This document shows positions 34,140 through 41,913 of a stretch of DNA of 48,931 nt, one piece after another. The notes under the pieces were generated by a model. It had not been told where the DNA came from. It was given only the letters and a program-made list of their open reading frames with translations, and ran no database searches. Every line of letters starts with the position of its first letter. Position 1 is the first letter of the stretch. The translations under genes and the position numbers were made by a program. The stretch is from Mycobacterium sp. PSTR-4-N (GTDB taxonomy: Bacteria; Actinomycetota; Actinomycetes; Mycobacteriales; Mycobacteriaceae), in the NCBI RefSeq assembly GCF_022348085.1, contig NZ_JAKRFN010000034.1, positions 1 to 48,931 of the forward strand. The letters are read 5' to 3'.

Positions 34140-34163
34140 CGCTCAACGGTACCGCGTTACGAT
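34133..34163 (+). promoter_or_regulatory. Candidate promoter of tRNA-Leu
   Basis: TACGAT (34158-34163) lies 12 nt before the tRNA; TGGACA (34133-34138), inside the lprD start region, is the best -35 at a long 19-nt spacing. Confidence 0.4.
34137..34151 (-). promoter_or_regulatory. Candidate leaderless promoter of lprD
   Basis: On the minus strand TACCGT (34151-34146) ends 7 nt before GTG 34139, back to back with the tRNA promoter. Confidence 0.42.
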
Positions 34164-34175
34164 CGTCAGGCTCAT

Positions 34176-34260
34176 GCGCGAGTGGCGGAATGGCAGACGC
34201 GCTGGATTTAGGTTCCAGTGTCCTTAGGACGTGGGGGTTCAAGTCCCCCCTCGCGCACCA
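34176..34260 (+). tRNA. tRNA-Leu, anticodon UAG
   Basis: An 85-nt class II tRNA with encoded CCA (34258-34260). The acceptor stem is GCGCGAG (34176-34182) with CTCGCGC (34250-34256), discriminator A. The anticodon stem CTGGA/TCCAG encloses the loop TTTAGGT, anticodon TAG at 34209-34211. A long variable arm (TGTCCTTAGGACG) and T arm GGGGGTTCAAGTCCCCC complete it. It reads CUA and other CUN leucine codons. Confidence 0.96.
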
Positions 34261-34269
34261 ACTCTGGTG

Positions 34270-34325
34270 CTGGTGTGCGTCCAGAGCGTCGAATCACCCC
34301 GAACTCAGCGCTGTACGCACACCAG
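34270..34325. terminator. Inverted repeat after tRNA-Leu
   Basis: CTGGTGTGCGT (34270-34280) pairs perfectly over 11 bp with ACGCACACCAG (34315-34325). It lies between the tRNA and the convergent small membrane gene. The 34-nt loop and lack of T run make a terminator role uncertain. Confidence 0.4.
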
Positions 34326-34342
34326 GGACTCAGCCGGCCGAA

Positions 34343-34585
34343 TCAGGCAGAGACCTCGACCGGCGCAGGCTCACTCGCCTGGGACGTGAAGCAGAACATG
34401 CTGGCTGCGAAACTGAGCAACGCGACGGCTCCGGACAGCAAAGCGAACAACGGCTCCGACAGACTCCAGCTGCCGAGAGCGAACGCGAGCGCGATGATCG
34501 CCGAGATCAGCAGGAACAGCCCGGTGGTGGCCACGGCCTCGTTGAAAGGGTCGTCTTTACTGACGTTTTCGGGCCTCGTGGCCAT
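34343..34585 (-). CDS. Small two-helix membrane protein, function unknown
   Basis: An 80-aa protein with two hydrophobic segments (about residues 19-42 and 45-68) and short polar ends. ATG 34585 has a strong GGAGGA Shine-Dalgarno 6 nt upstream, which supports a real gene. No family was recognised. A TTGACG on the minus strand near 34645 may belong to its promoter, but no fitting -10 was found. Confidence 0.65.
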   Translation of the reverse strand: MATRPENVSKDDPFNEAVATTGLFLLISAIIALAFALGSWSLSEPLFALLSGAVALLSFAASMFCFTSQASEPAPVEVSA

Positions 34586-34665
34586 GACTTCCTCCTCCGG
34601 CTGCCGGCATCCCAGCGTGTCGACGGAAAGTTACCCGCTCGTCAATGTGGGAAAACCTGACTTAG

Positions 34666-34681
34666 CGTGACTGTGGTCACC
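34666..34681. promoter_or_regulatory. CRP-type cAMP-receptor-protein binding site
   Basis: CGTGACTGTGGTCACC contains a perfect GTGA-N6-TCAC core, the mycobacterial CRP (Rv3676-type) consensus. It sits 71 bp upstream of the alpha/beta hydrolase ATG and 81 bp upstream of the divergent small membrane gene. Confidence 0.5.
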
Positions 34682-34751
34682 CCTGCGCCATGAGAGTGTG
34701 TTCTGCGACGACGGGTCGCATGATGCCCGCGGACAGGGGAACTTTCTTCTC

Positions 34752-35645
34752 ATGAGCGACGTGAAGTTCATGGATCTGCACGGCGATCGGCTCGCCTACC
34801 GGGACGAGGGCAGCGGTGAGGAGGTGCTGCTCCTCATCCACGGAATGGCGGGCAGCTCGGACACCTGGCGGTCCGTCATCCCGCGGTTGGCCAAGCGATA
34901 CCGCGTCATCGCCCCCGACCTGCTGGGCCACGGCCAGTCCGCGAAACCCCGCAGCGACTACTCGCTGGGTGCCTTCGCTGTGGGTCTGCGCGATTTTCTC
35001 GACGAGCTCGGCGTCTCTCACGCCACCGTCGTCGGTCAGTCGCTGGGCGGCGGGGTCGCTATGCAGTTCGCCTACCAGCATCGCGAGTACTGCCGCCGGT
35101 TGATTCTGATCAGCAGCGGCGGATTGGGTCAGGACGTTGGATGGACACTGCGGCTGTTGTCCGCGCCGGGGGCGGAGCTACTCCTGCCGGTCATCGCGCC
35201 TCCGCCGGTGGTGCGGGTGGGCAACGCCATCCGGGGCTGGTTCTCGGCGCACAGCATTCGCTCGCCACGCGGCGCCGAGATGTGGAGCGCGTACGCATCG
35301 CTGTCGGAGGCGCAGACCCGGCAGGCATTCCTGCGCACTCTGCGGTCGGTGGTCGACTATCGCGGCCAGGCGGTCAGCGCGTTGAACAGGCTGTACCTCA
35401 CCTCAGAGCTGCCGACTCTGGTGATCTGGGGCGACGACGACCGGATCATCCCCGTCGAGCACGGGCATGCGCTGGCAGAGCTCCGGCCGGCCTGCCGGCT
35501 CGAGGTGCTCCACGGGGTCGGGCACTTCCCGCACGTCGAGGAGCCCGACGCCGTCATCGAACTGATCGACGACTTCATCGGGGCCACCGCAGAACCTGAC
35601 GAGCCGGTCGATTCCCCCTCCCTGGAGTCCTCCGACCTGAGGTGA
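34752..35645 (+). CDS. Alpha/beta hydrolase
   Basis: A 297-aa alpha/beta-fold hydrolase. The oxyanion segment LLLIHGMAGSSDTW, nucleophile Ser97 in VGQSLGGG, the acidic residue in VIWGDDDRIIP (Asp228 or a neighbour) and His258 in HGVGHFPHVEEP form a complete triad. The family covers esterases, C-C hydrolases and haloperoxidase-like enzymes; the substrate is unknown. ATG 34752 has AGGGGA 11 nt upstream and starts where the fold begins. A CRP-type site lies upstream. It converges with whiB, 6 nt apart. Confidence 0.9.
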   Translation: MSDVKFMDLHGDRLAYRDEGSGEEVLLLIHGMAGSSDTWRSVIPRLAKRYRVIAPDLLGHGQSAKPRSDYSLGAFAVGLRDFLDELGVSHATVVGQSLGGGVAMQFAYQHREYCRRLILISSGGLGQDVGWTLRLLSAPGAELLLPVIAPPPVVRVGNAIRGWFSAHSIRSPRGAEMWSAYASLSEAQTRQAFLRTLRSVVDYRGQAVSALNRLYLTSELPTLVIWGDDDRIIPVEHGHALAELRPACRLEVLHGVGHFPHVEEPDAVIELIDDFIGATAEPDEPVDSPSLESSDLR

Positions 35646-35651
35646 TCGGGT

Positions 35652-35924
35652 TCAGCGTTTACGGACGGGGTGTCCGTTGCGCTCGGCGAGTGAACGCAGC
35701 TGCTTGAGCGCGAACTGCCGGTTGCGGCCGCCTTCGGGCAACACGATGCCCGCCCACAAACCGACGGCTCCCGGCGTGAGGCACGCCTCACGAGCGCACT
35801 GCCACCTGCGCGGGCACGACCGGCACAACTCTTTGGCGCCCTCGTCGGTGGCGGTGGTCCACCGGTCGGGATCGCGCGTGCACGGCGCGGTCCACGGCAC
35901 TTCCTCGATCGACAACGGATTCAT
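35652..35924 (-). CDS. WhiB-family iron-sulfur transcription factor, WhiB6-like
   Basis: A 90-aa Wbl protein. The four cluster cysteines are Cys15, Cys34, Cys37 and Cys43 (C-x18-C-x2-C-x5-C), followed by the turn GLWAG at residues 55-59 and a basic C-terminus. The stretch CTRDPDRWTT, LCRSCPRRWQCA and FALKQLRSLAERNGHPVR closely resembles M. tuberculosis WhiB6 as remembered, which in that species regulates ESX-1 genes; no ESX genes are in this window. ATG 35924 has AGGGG 8 nt upstream; GTG 35930 is possible. It is divergent from a TetR gene, with two palindromes between. Confidence 0.88.
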   Translation of the reverse strand: MNPLSIEEVPWTAPCTRDPDRWTTATDEGAKELCRSCPRRWQCAREACLTPGAVGLWAGIVLPEGGRNRQFALKQLRSLAERNGHPVRKR

Positions 35925-35972
35925 GGCCACACCCCTTTTCTCGCCCTCACGTATTCCCCGTTGCTGACGACG

Positions 35973-36006
35973 ATACGCATGTATGGCAATGACGATACAT
36001 TTGTAT
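35973..36006. promoter_or_regulatory. Twin palindromic operators between whiB and tetR
   Basis: ATACGCATGTAT (35973-35984) and ATACATTTGTAT (35995-36006) share the frame GACGATAC-N4-GTATGG. The second is a perfect palindrome (ATACA-TT-TGTAT), the first has one mismatch. Starts are 22 bp apart, two helical turns, so bound dimers would lie on one face. They probably bind the adjacent TetR protein. Confidence 0.6.
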
Positions 36007-36035
36007 GGTGGCACCCGCCCGTGGGCGCAGTTGTC

Positions 36036-36050
36036 TACGGTTACGTCGTG
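36036..36050 (+). promoter_or_regulatory. Candidate leaderless promoter of the TetR gene
   Basis: TACGGT (36036-36041) ends 7 nt before GTG 36048 with no Shine-Dalgarno. The twin palindromes lie just upstream of where the -35 would be. Confidence 0.45.
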
Positions 36051-36698
36051 GCCTCTGACTCGCGCGGCGGAAGATCCGACGAGCCCCGCAACATCGAGCG
36101 AATTCGGCAGGCCGCGCTGCGTAGTTTCGCCCAGAGCGGGACCGGCGCGACCACGATGCGGGGGGTGGCCGCCGCCGCCGGTGTGTCACTCGGTCTGGTG
36201 CAGCATCACTTCGCCACCAAGGCAGGTCTGATCGCTGCTGTCGACGAGTTCGTCCTCGAACTCGTGGTGTCGTCGATGGCGCGACCGCTGCCGGAACCCC
36301 CTGTCGATTCAGTCGCGGAAATCGGCGGACGCGTCACCGCGATCATGGCCGACTATCCAGACGTGGCCGGTTATCTGAGCCGGGCGCTGGTCGACGGCAG
36401 CCCCGTCGGAGTCCGGCTCTTCGACGCTCTGATCGGCGTGGGTGTGGCGCGGTGGCAGCAGCGCATGGACCGCGGCGAGGTGCGCCCGGACGTCGACGTG
36501 ACCTGGGCGGCGATCAACGGCATCGTGCTGGCCCTGGGTGCCATCAGCCTCCGCTCGCACATCGATCGGCATCTTCCCGCGCCGCTGACGCAACCGGTAC
36601 AGCTCGAACGGTGGCAACGGGCTGTCGACACACTGCTGCGCGACGGTCTGTTCGTGCCGGAGTCGGAGCGGCCGGACGGTTCAGCGCCGACGGAGTAG
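36048..36698 (+). CDS. TetR-family transcriptional regulator
   Basis: A 216-aa regulator with a helix-turn-helix at about residues 15-60 (IRQAALRSFAQSGTGATTMRGVAAAAGVSLGLVQHHFATK) and a helical ligand domain typical of TetR. GTG 36048 is chosen because it lies 7 nt after a TACGGT box and the protein then begins shortly before the DNA-binding domain; an upstream in-frame extension would span the palindromes. It is divergent from the whiB gene and likely represses itself and perhaps whiB. Its last 18 nt overlap the convergent sulfatase gene. Ligand unknown. Confidence 0.88.
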   Translation: MASDSRGGRSDEPRNIERIRQAALRSFAQSGTGATTMRGVAAAAGVSLGLVQHHFATKAGLIAAVDEFVLELVVSSMARPLPEPPVDSVAEIGGRVTAIMADYPDVAGYLSRALVDGSPVGVRLFDALIGVGVARWQQRMDRGEVRPDVDVTWAAINGIVLALGAISLRSHIDRHLPAPLTQPVQLERWQRAVDTLLRDGLFVPESERPDGSAPTE

Positions 36699-38480
36699 AC
36701 GACCCGGACGCCGACGTTCCGGCGGCCGACGCCGGGCATACGGCCACGGTTGGTTTCTTTCCGGGACTGCCTCGGCGCGAACGGTTTTGAGCTGGGTCCT
36801 GAGGTAGGTACGCAGCTCGAGCAGGCCGTCGTCGGTCCACCGGTTGTGCACCTCGGTGGGATCGGCGTCCAGATCGTAGAGCTCCCATTGGTCGTCGAGC
36901 GGGTCCGATCGGTACATGGGCCCGCCGATGCCGGTCGTCGCCAGCTGCCGCACTCCCGGCTCTGTCCACGTGGCGGGATCGTCGAAGGAGCGGACCAATT
37001 TCCACAGGTGGCCTGCCCCGTTCGGCGCGATGTCCTCGTCGACGCGCAGCACCAGGCCTTCGAAGTTGGCGGCGGTGTGGGCCGGGATCCGGATGCGCAG
37101 CGGTCGGGGCACGGCAGACGTCAGCCTCAGCATGCGGGCCACGCCCGACGCTCCGGTGTCGCCTTCCAGGACGTTGTCGCGTGTCATGAGGTACACCGCG
37201 CGGTCGCTGTCGGCGTCGGCGCCGTCGACGACCGGCATCAAGTCCCGGCCGGGCAACGGGTGCACTTCGGTGAACGACTCGGCGAGTGCCCGGGCAGTGT
37301 CCGGCACGTCCACGCCGGCGGCGGCGAGCAGAGTGGGCACCAGGTCGACGTGGGACGTGGGCGCGCTCACGGTACGAGCTGTCGTCGACCGGCGCCCGAC
37401 GCGGGCGATGACCAGCGGGACGCGCGTGGCCTCGTCGTACAGGTTGAACCACTTCTGGTGCAGCCCACCGTGCGCACCCAGCAGATCACCGTGGTCGGCG
37501 GTGCGTACCAGTACCGCGTCGTCGGAGCCACCGTCGGTGACCGCGCGGCGGACCCGGTCGATCGGGTCGTCGACCTCGGCGTGCAGACGGTAGTACAGAT
37601 CGCGGTAGCTCTGCGCGTTGCGTTCGTAGGTGCGCTCGATCACCCTGCTGGGGCCGTAGCCGGAGTAGTAGGCCTCCCGAAAAGCGATCTGGGCCGCGGG
37701 TTTTGCGGACAGGTCCTCGTCGGCAGAGGGTGCAGGCGGTACGGGTGGGGGATCGAGGGGGGACGCACGTAGCGGACTGCGCCGCGACCACGCGGGGAAC
37801 AGCACGATGTCATGCGGGTTGACGAAGCTCGCGACGAGCAGGAACGGGCGCAGGGCGGCCGCGTCGCCGCGTCGTCGCCGTGCATAGCGGTCCTCCAGCC
37901 ATGCCACCACGCGATCGGCGATCAGCGGGTCGCGGCGAATGCCGGCGTCGGACAGCTTGGCACCGTGGGGCTCTGGGCCCACCCACCCGGAGAAGCCATA
38001 CGGGGCAAGGGGATCAGCCTCCAGGTACCGCGCAACGGCGTGCGGGTCGACCACGCCGTGGGAGTCGTTGGTGGCCAGCGCGCCACCTGTTTCGGGGTCG
38101 ACGAGATCGGCGTGCGAGATGTGCCACTTGCCGTCGTAGTGGGTGTCATAACCGGCTGCGCGAAACCAGTTGCCGAGCGTCGGGACCTCACCGGGACGAA
38201 GCCACCGCAGGCGGGAGTCATCGTGCGCCTTGCCGATCCCGTCGGTCTGGGTGACGCCGTGCAGATCGGGATACTGCCCGGTGAAGATCGTCGGCCGGCT
38301 CGGCACGCACGCGAGTGAACCCGTGTAGTGGCGGAGGAACTGCACGCCGTGGGCATCGAACCAGGCGCGACCGGGCAGCATCTCGCGGCGCCAGGCGCCC
38401 AGTTCGGCTGGTTCGTAGGGTGGCGCCGCCCGCTCCTCGTCGGTCATGACGATCACGATGTCCGGGCGCCCTGGTGTCAT
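36681..38480 (-). CDS. Sulfatase (formylglycine-dependent)
   Basis: A 599-aa cytoplasmic sulfatase; no signal peptide is seen. The signature CVPSRPTIFTGQYP at residues 58-71 provides Cys58, which is converted to formylglycine by a sulfatase-modifying enzyme encoded elsewhere. Metal ligands are expected in DIVIVMTDEE (residues 7-16) and TADHGDLLGAHG. The segments HYDGKWHISHAD and FVNPHDIVLFP also fit the arylsulfatase/choline-sulfatase/phosphonate-monoester-hydrolase group, so a phosphonate or phosphodiester substrate cannot be excluded. ATG 38480 overlaps the stop of the SRPBCC gene (ATGA), so the two are coupled. Confidence 0.9.
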   Translation of the reverse strand: MTPGRPDIVIVMTDEERAAPPYEPAELGAWRREMLPGRAWFDAHGVQFLRHYTGSLACVPSRPTIFTGQYPDLHGVTQTDGIGKAHDDSRLRWLRPGEVPTLGNWFRAAGYDTHYDGKWHISHADLVDPETGGALATNDSHGVVDPHAVARYLEADPLAPYGFSGWVGPEPHGAKLSDAGIRRDPLIADRVVAWLEDRYARRRRGDAAALRPFLLVASFVNPHDIVLFPAWSRRSPLRASPLDPPPVPPAPSADEDLSAKPAAQIAFREAYYSGYGPSRVIERTYERNAQSYRDLYYRLHAEVDDPIDRVRRAVTDGGSDDAVLVRTADHGDLLGAHGGLHQKWFNLYDEATRVPLVIARVGRRSTTARTVSAPTSHVDLVPTLLAAAGVDVPDTARALAESFTEVHPLPGRDLMPVVDGADADSDRAVYLMTRDNVLEGDTGASGVARMLRLTSAVPRPLRIRIPAHTAANFEGLVLRVDEDIAPNGAGHLWKLVRSFDDPATWTEPGVRQLATTGIGGPMYRSDPLDDQWELYDLDADPTEVHNRWTDDGLLELRTYLRTQLKTVRAEAVPERNQPWPYARRRPPERRRPGRLLRRR

Positions 38481-38923
38481 GACGGGATCCTCTCGGTTGT
38501 GCGGGCCAAGGACTGCAGCAGCGCTTCGCAACGCTGAGCCAGGTGACGGGCCAGCGCGCGTTCGGCGACGGGGCGAATCAGCGGGGTGGTGGTGGAGACC
38601 GAGCAGGTCACCGTGACCACGGTTGTGTCGTCGCGTGGGTGCAGCACCCATCTGTGGGCCGCCGAGAAGCGCCGGGGGACGCCATCGATCGTGTACCCCA
38701 GCGCGAGAGGCGGCGCGAATTCGTTGATCGTCTCGAGTACGGCGTTGCGACCGATCTGCACGCGACGCTGTGAACCCACCCGTGGCGGTCCGTCCGTGTC
38801 GCGCAGCATGCAGCAGTGGTCGACGCCGGAGGCCCACCGGGCCAGGCCGCCGAAATCGGCCAGCAGCTCCCACACCTGGGCTGCGGGCGCGGCGACCGTC
38901 CGCTCGCGGCTGAGCTCGGTCAT
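38477..38923 (-). CDS. SRPBCC-family polyketide cyclase/dehydrase-like protein
   Basis: A 148-aa START-like protein (MTELSRERTVAAPAAQVWELLADFGGLARWASGVDHCCML) that should form a hydrophobic ligand cavity. It has no visible catalytic motif. It leads a two-gene operon with the sulfatase (4-nt overlap), suggesting that it binds or carries the sulfatase substrate or product (inference). A Shine-Dalgarno before ATG 38923 is weak. Confidence 0.83.
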   Translation of the reverse strand: MTELSRERTVAAPAAQVWELLADFGGLARWASGVDHCCMLRDTDGPPRVGSQRRVQIGRNAVLETINEFAPPLALGYTIDGVPRRFSAAHRWVLHPRDDTTVVTVTCSVSTTTPLIRPVAERALARHLAQRCEALLQSLARTTERIPS

Positions 38924-38962
38924 GGGTTCATCATCGTCGCTGGCGCCCGCCGGCGTGGGAGA

Positions 38963-39541
38963 TCAGCGTGCGGTGAGCCCGGCGAGCACCATTCGCGTGA
39001 GCGACTCCGCGCGGTCGGTAGGGAATGCCCGTCCTTGTGTGAGCACGGCGTGGACGATGCCGCCGACGATGGCGTCGGTGGCATCGGCGACCGATGACTC
39101 GCCGAAGCCGGCGCCGCAGAGACGATCACGGACGGCGTCATGCAAGGGGATGGTGAACCCCGCCCGCAGCCGCTGCGCGGTCTCGGGATGTTCGATGCCG
39201 GCGACGGTGAGGAAACGCAACATCGCGTTCCCCCGAGCCGTGGTCAGTGCCGCGGCGAGTTCGACGGCCCACACGCAGACGTCCGCCACGACGTCTGCGG
39301 TGGCGGGTACCGGGCGCAGGATGCGGTCGGCGTCGGCGAGGATCACATCGGCGGCCAGGGCGTGCCGGCTCGGCCACCAGCGATAGATGGTCTGCTTGCC
39401 GACGCCGGCGCGGGCCGCCACCGCCTCGATGGTCAGTCTGTCGAAGCCGCGCAGCAGCAGGAGTTCCCGCGTTGCCGTGACGATCGCCTGGCGTGACTTC
39501 TCGCTGCGTCGCCGTGGTGCGTTCGCCGTCGTCGTGGCCAT
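38963..39541 (-). CDS. TetR-family transcriptional regulator of the acyl-CoA cluster
   Basis: A 192-aa regulator with a clear N-terminal helix-turn-helix (SRQAIVTATRELLLLRGFDRLTIEAVAARAGVGKQTIYRWW). ATG 39541 has an AGGAGG Shine-Dalgarno 6 nt upstream; a longer in-frame extension crosses the operator palindrome and is rejected. Divergent from the fused acyl-CoA dehydrogenase gene, with a 19-bp palindrome between, so it probably represses that operon and itself, likely released by an acyl-CoA (inference). Confidence 0.9.
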   Translation of the reverse strand: MATTTANAPRRRSEKSRQAIVTATRELLLLRGFDRLTIEAVAARAGVGKQTIYRWWPSRHALAADVILADADRILRPVPATADVVADVCVWAVELAAALTTARGNAMLRFLTVAGIEHPETAQRLRAGFTIPLHDAVRDRLCGAGFGESSVADATDAIVGGIVHAVLTQGRAFPTDRAESLTRMVLAGLTAR

Positions 39542-39608
39542 GGCCGTCCTCCTGTCCGACCTCCCGTCGTCTTTACAGGCTGGGGTCGTGCCCGTAGTGT
39601 CCCACAAG

Positions 39609-39627
39609 ACGAGACGTTGCGTCTCGT
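39609..39627. promoter_or_regulatory. TetR-type operator palindrome
   Basis: ACGAGACGTTGCGTCTCGT has 8-bp perfect arms around TTG. It lies in the 116-bp space between the divergent TetR and fused dehydrogenase genes, 31 nt before the dehydrogenase GTG. Its form matches operators known for many TetR regulators of lipid metabolism. Confidence 0.65.
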
Positions 39628-39657
39628 GAAACGTGACGTCGACGAGGGGTGAGGGCA

Positions 39658-41898
39658 GTGACACCGGCACCGTCGATCGGCCTGACCCCGGAACAGGCGC
39701 AGCTCGCCGCTGCAGTCACCGACTTCGCGGCGCGGCATGCGCCGATCGACAAGACGCGCGCCGCCTTCGGCTCGCTCACCGCCGGCAGCCTGCCAGAATG
39801 GTGGGATCGATTCACCGCCAACGGATTCCACGCCGTACATCTGCCCGAGCAGCTCGGTGGCGGAGGGGGCTCGGTGACCGACGCCGCCTGTGTCGTCGAG
39901 GCCGCCGCCACCGCGATGCTCCCTGGCCCGGTTCTTGCCACGGTCGTCGCGGGCGCGATCGCCACGCTCGCCGACGACGAGCCGGCCGCACGCGAGCTCA
40001 TCAGCCGGCTCGCGCAGGGAACTTCCGCGGCAGTAGTCGTCGACCGCGACGTGCTGCGGGCGACGGCCACCGACGACGGCTGGTCGCTGAGCGGCACGAC
40101 GACGGCCGTCCCGGGTATCTGCTCGGCGCAGGTCGTCCTCGTGACCGCGCATTCGGCGGGCCGCACGCTGTGGCTGCTCGTCGATCCGACGGCCGCGGGC
40201 GCCGACGTCACGCCGCTCGACGGCACCGACAAGACCGTCGACGTGGGCGTGCTTCGGCTCGACCGCTACGCCTGCCCGGCGCGTAGCCGTCTCACGGGAA
40301 TCGACGACCTCAGAGCGCAATGCCTGTCGCTCGCGTTGACCGCGGCGGCCGCGTCCGGGCTCATCGGGTGGTGCGTGACCGCGGTGACCGAGCATCTGCG
40401 CACCCGCGAACAGTTCGGCAAGCCGATCGGTGCGTTCCAGGCGCTGCAGCACCAGGCGGCCATGCTGCTGGTCCACAGCGAACTCGCGACCGCGGCCGCC
40501 TGGGATGCCGCCCGCTCGGCATCAGAGTCGTTGACGCAGAACAGGATCGCGTGTGCGGCGGCCGCTCTGATGTCGATCGGGCCCGCCCCGGGCCTGGTGC
40601 TCGACGCGCTCACGATGTTCGGCGCGATCGGCTACACCTGGGAACACGACCTGCACCTGTACTGGCGCAAAGCCACCAGCCTGGCCGCCTCGGTCGGCCC
40701 GATCAGCCGTCATGCGTATCAGCTCGGCGCCCTGACACGCACCGAGAACCGGGACATCTCGGTAGGACTCGGTGACCTCGACGCCGACTTCCGCGCTTTC
40801 GCGGCCGGGGTGCTCGACGAGGCCGCCGCCTTGCGCAACGATCAGCCCGGACGGCAGGGCGACTACCCGAATCTCGCCACAGGGCCGCAGCGAAACCTGC
40901 TCGCCGATGCGGGACTGATCGCCGCGCACTGGCCCCGGCCATGGGGTGTCGATGCCACCACCCGGCAACAGCTGATCCTCGACGAGGAGTTCGCGAAGCG
41001 GCCCACGCTGGTGCGTCCTTCACTGGGCATCGCCGAGTGGATCGTGCCCTCGCTCATCAGCGCGGCGCCCGAGCATGTGGCGCAGGAACTGATCCCGCCG
41101 ACGCTGCGGGGCGAACTGGGCTGGTGCCAGTTGTTCAGCGAACCCGGTGCGGGTTCTGATCTGGCGGCGCTCACGACGCGCGCCACCAAGGTCGACGGCG
41201 GTTGGCGCATCACCGGACACAAGATCTGGACGTCCTCGGCGCACACCGCCGACTACGGGGCGCTGCTGGCGCGCACCGACCCCGACGCCGCCAAGCATCG
41301 GGGCATCGGCTACTTCATCGTCGACATGCGTTCCGAGGGCATCGATCTGCAACCGATCCGCCAGGCGACCGGTGAGGCACATTTCAACGAGGTCTTCCTC
41401 ACCGATGTGTTCGTGCCCGACGACCGGCTGCTGGGCGGCCCCACAGACGGCTGGCGTCTCGCCATCGCGACCATGGCCCAGGAGAGGGTGGCGATCAGCG
41501 CCTACATCAAGGACGACCGGGCCGCCATCCTGCGTGACCTGGCCGGCCGCGGCGGGCCGGAGCACGTCCAGGTGCTGACCGCGCTCGGCGACGCCGACGC
41601 GTTCGCGATCGCGATCAAGGTGCTGGCCGTGCGCGAGTTGATGCGGCTGCTCGACGGGCAGGAACCCGGTCCGGCATCGAGCATCGCCAAGGTCGCGATG
41701 AACGTCATGTTGCGCCGAACCTTCGCTGCGACCCTCGAATTATCGGCTCCCGCAGGGTTGCTGGAGAGCGGCGAAGCCGACGGTGTGCCGTTGATCGAGC
41801 AGTACTTCCACCTGCCTGCCGAGTTGATCGGTGGGGGCACCAAAGAGATCCAGCTCAACATCATCGCCCAGTTCATTCTCGGGCTACCCCGACCCTGA
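39658..41898 (+). CDS. Fused double acyl-CoA dehydrogenase (FadE34-like)
   Basis: A 746-aa protein of two acyl-CoA dehydrogenase modules. The N-terminal module (about 10-365) has TREQFGKPIGAFQALQHQAAM and MFGAIGYTWEHDLHLYW; the C-terminal module (about 375-746) has LFSEPGAGSDLAAL, WRITGHKIWTSSAHT and GGGTKEIQLNIIAQFILGLP. The same two types are encoded separately by 6771-7865 and 5576-6769, in the same order. M. tuberculosis FadE34 (about 711 aa) is a fused enzyme acting on a steroid side-chain CoA (from memory). GTG 39658 is chosen with AGGGG 8 nt upstream; GTG 39649 is an alternative. First gene of the cluster. Confidence 0.9.
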   Translation: MTPAPSIGLTPEQAQLAAAVTDFAARHAPIDKTRAAFGSLTAGSLPEWWDRFTANGFHAVHLPEQLGGGGGSVTDAACVVEAAATAMLPGPVLATVVAGAIATLADDEPAARELISRLAQGTSAAVVVDRDVLRATATDDGWSLSGTTTAVPGICSAQVVLVTAHSAGRTLWLLVDPTAAGADVTPLDGTDKTVDVGVLRLDRYACPARSRLTGIDDLRAQCLSLALTAAAASGLIGWCVTAVTEHLRTREQFGKPIGAFQALQHQAAMLLVHSELATAAAWDAARSASESLTQNRIACAAAALMSIGPAPGLVLDALTMFGAIGYTWEHDLHLYWRKATSLAASVGPISRHAYQLGALTRTENRDISVGLGDLDADFRAFAAGVLDEAAALRNDQPGRQGDYPNLATGPQRNLLADAGLIAAHWPRPWGVDATTRQQLILDEEFAKRPTLVRPSLGIAEWIVPSLISAAPEHVAQELIPPTLRGELGWCQLFSEPGAGSDLAALTTRATKVDGGWRITGHKIWTSSAHTADYGALLARTDPDAAKHRGIGYFIVDMRSEGIDLQPIRQATGEAHFNEVFLTDVFVPDDRLLGGPTDGWRLAIATMAQERVAISAYIKDDRAAILRDLAGRGGPEHVQVLTALGDADAFAIAIKVLAVRELMRLLDGQEPGPASSIAKVAMNVMLRRTFAATLELSAPAGLLESGEADGVPLIEQYFHLPAELIGGGTKEIQLNIIAQFILGLPRP

Positions 41899-41913
41899 TC
41901 GACAGGAGCGCAC

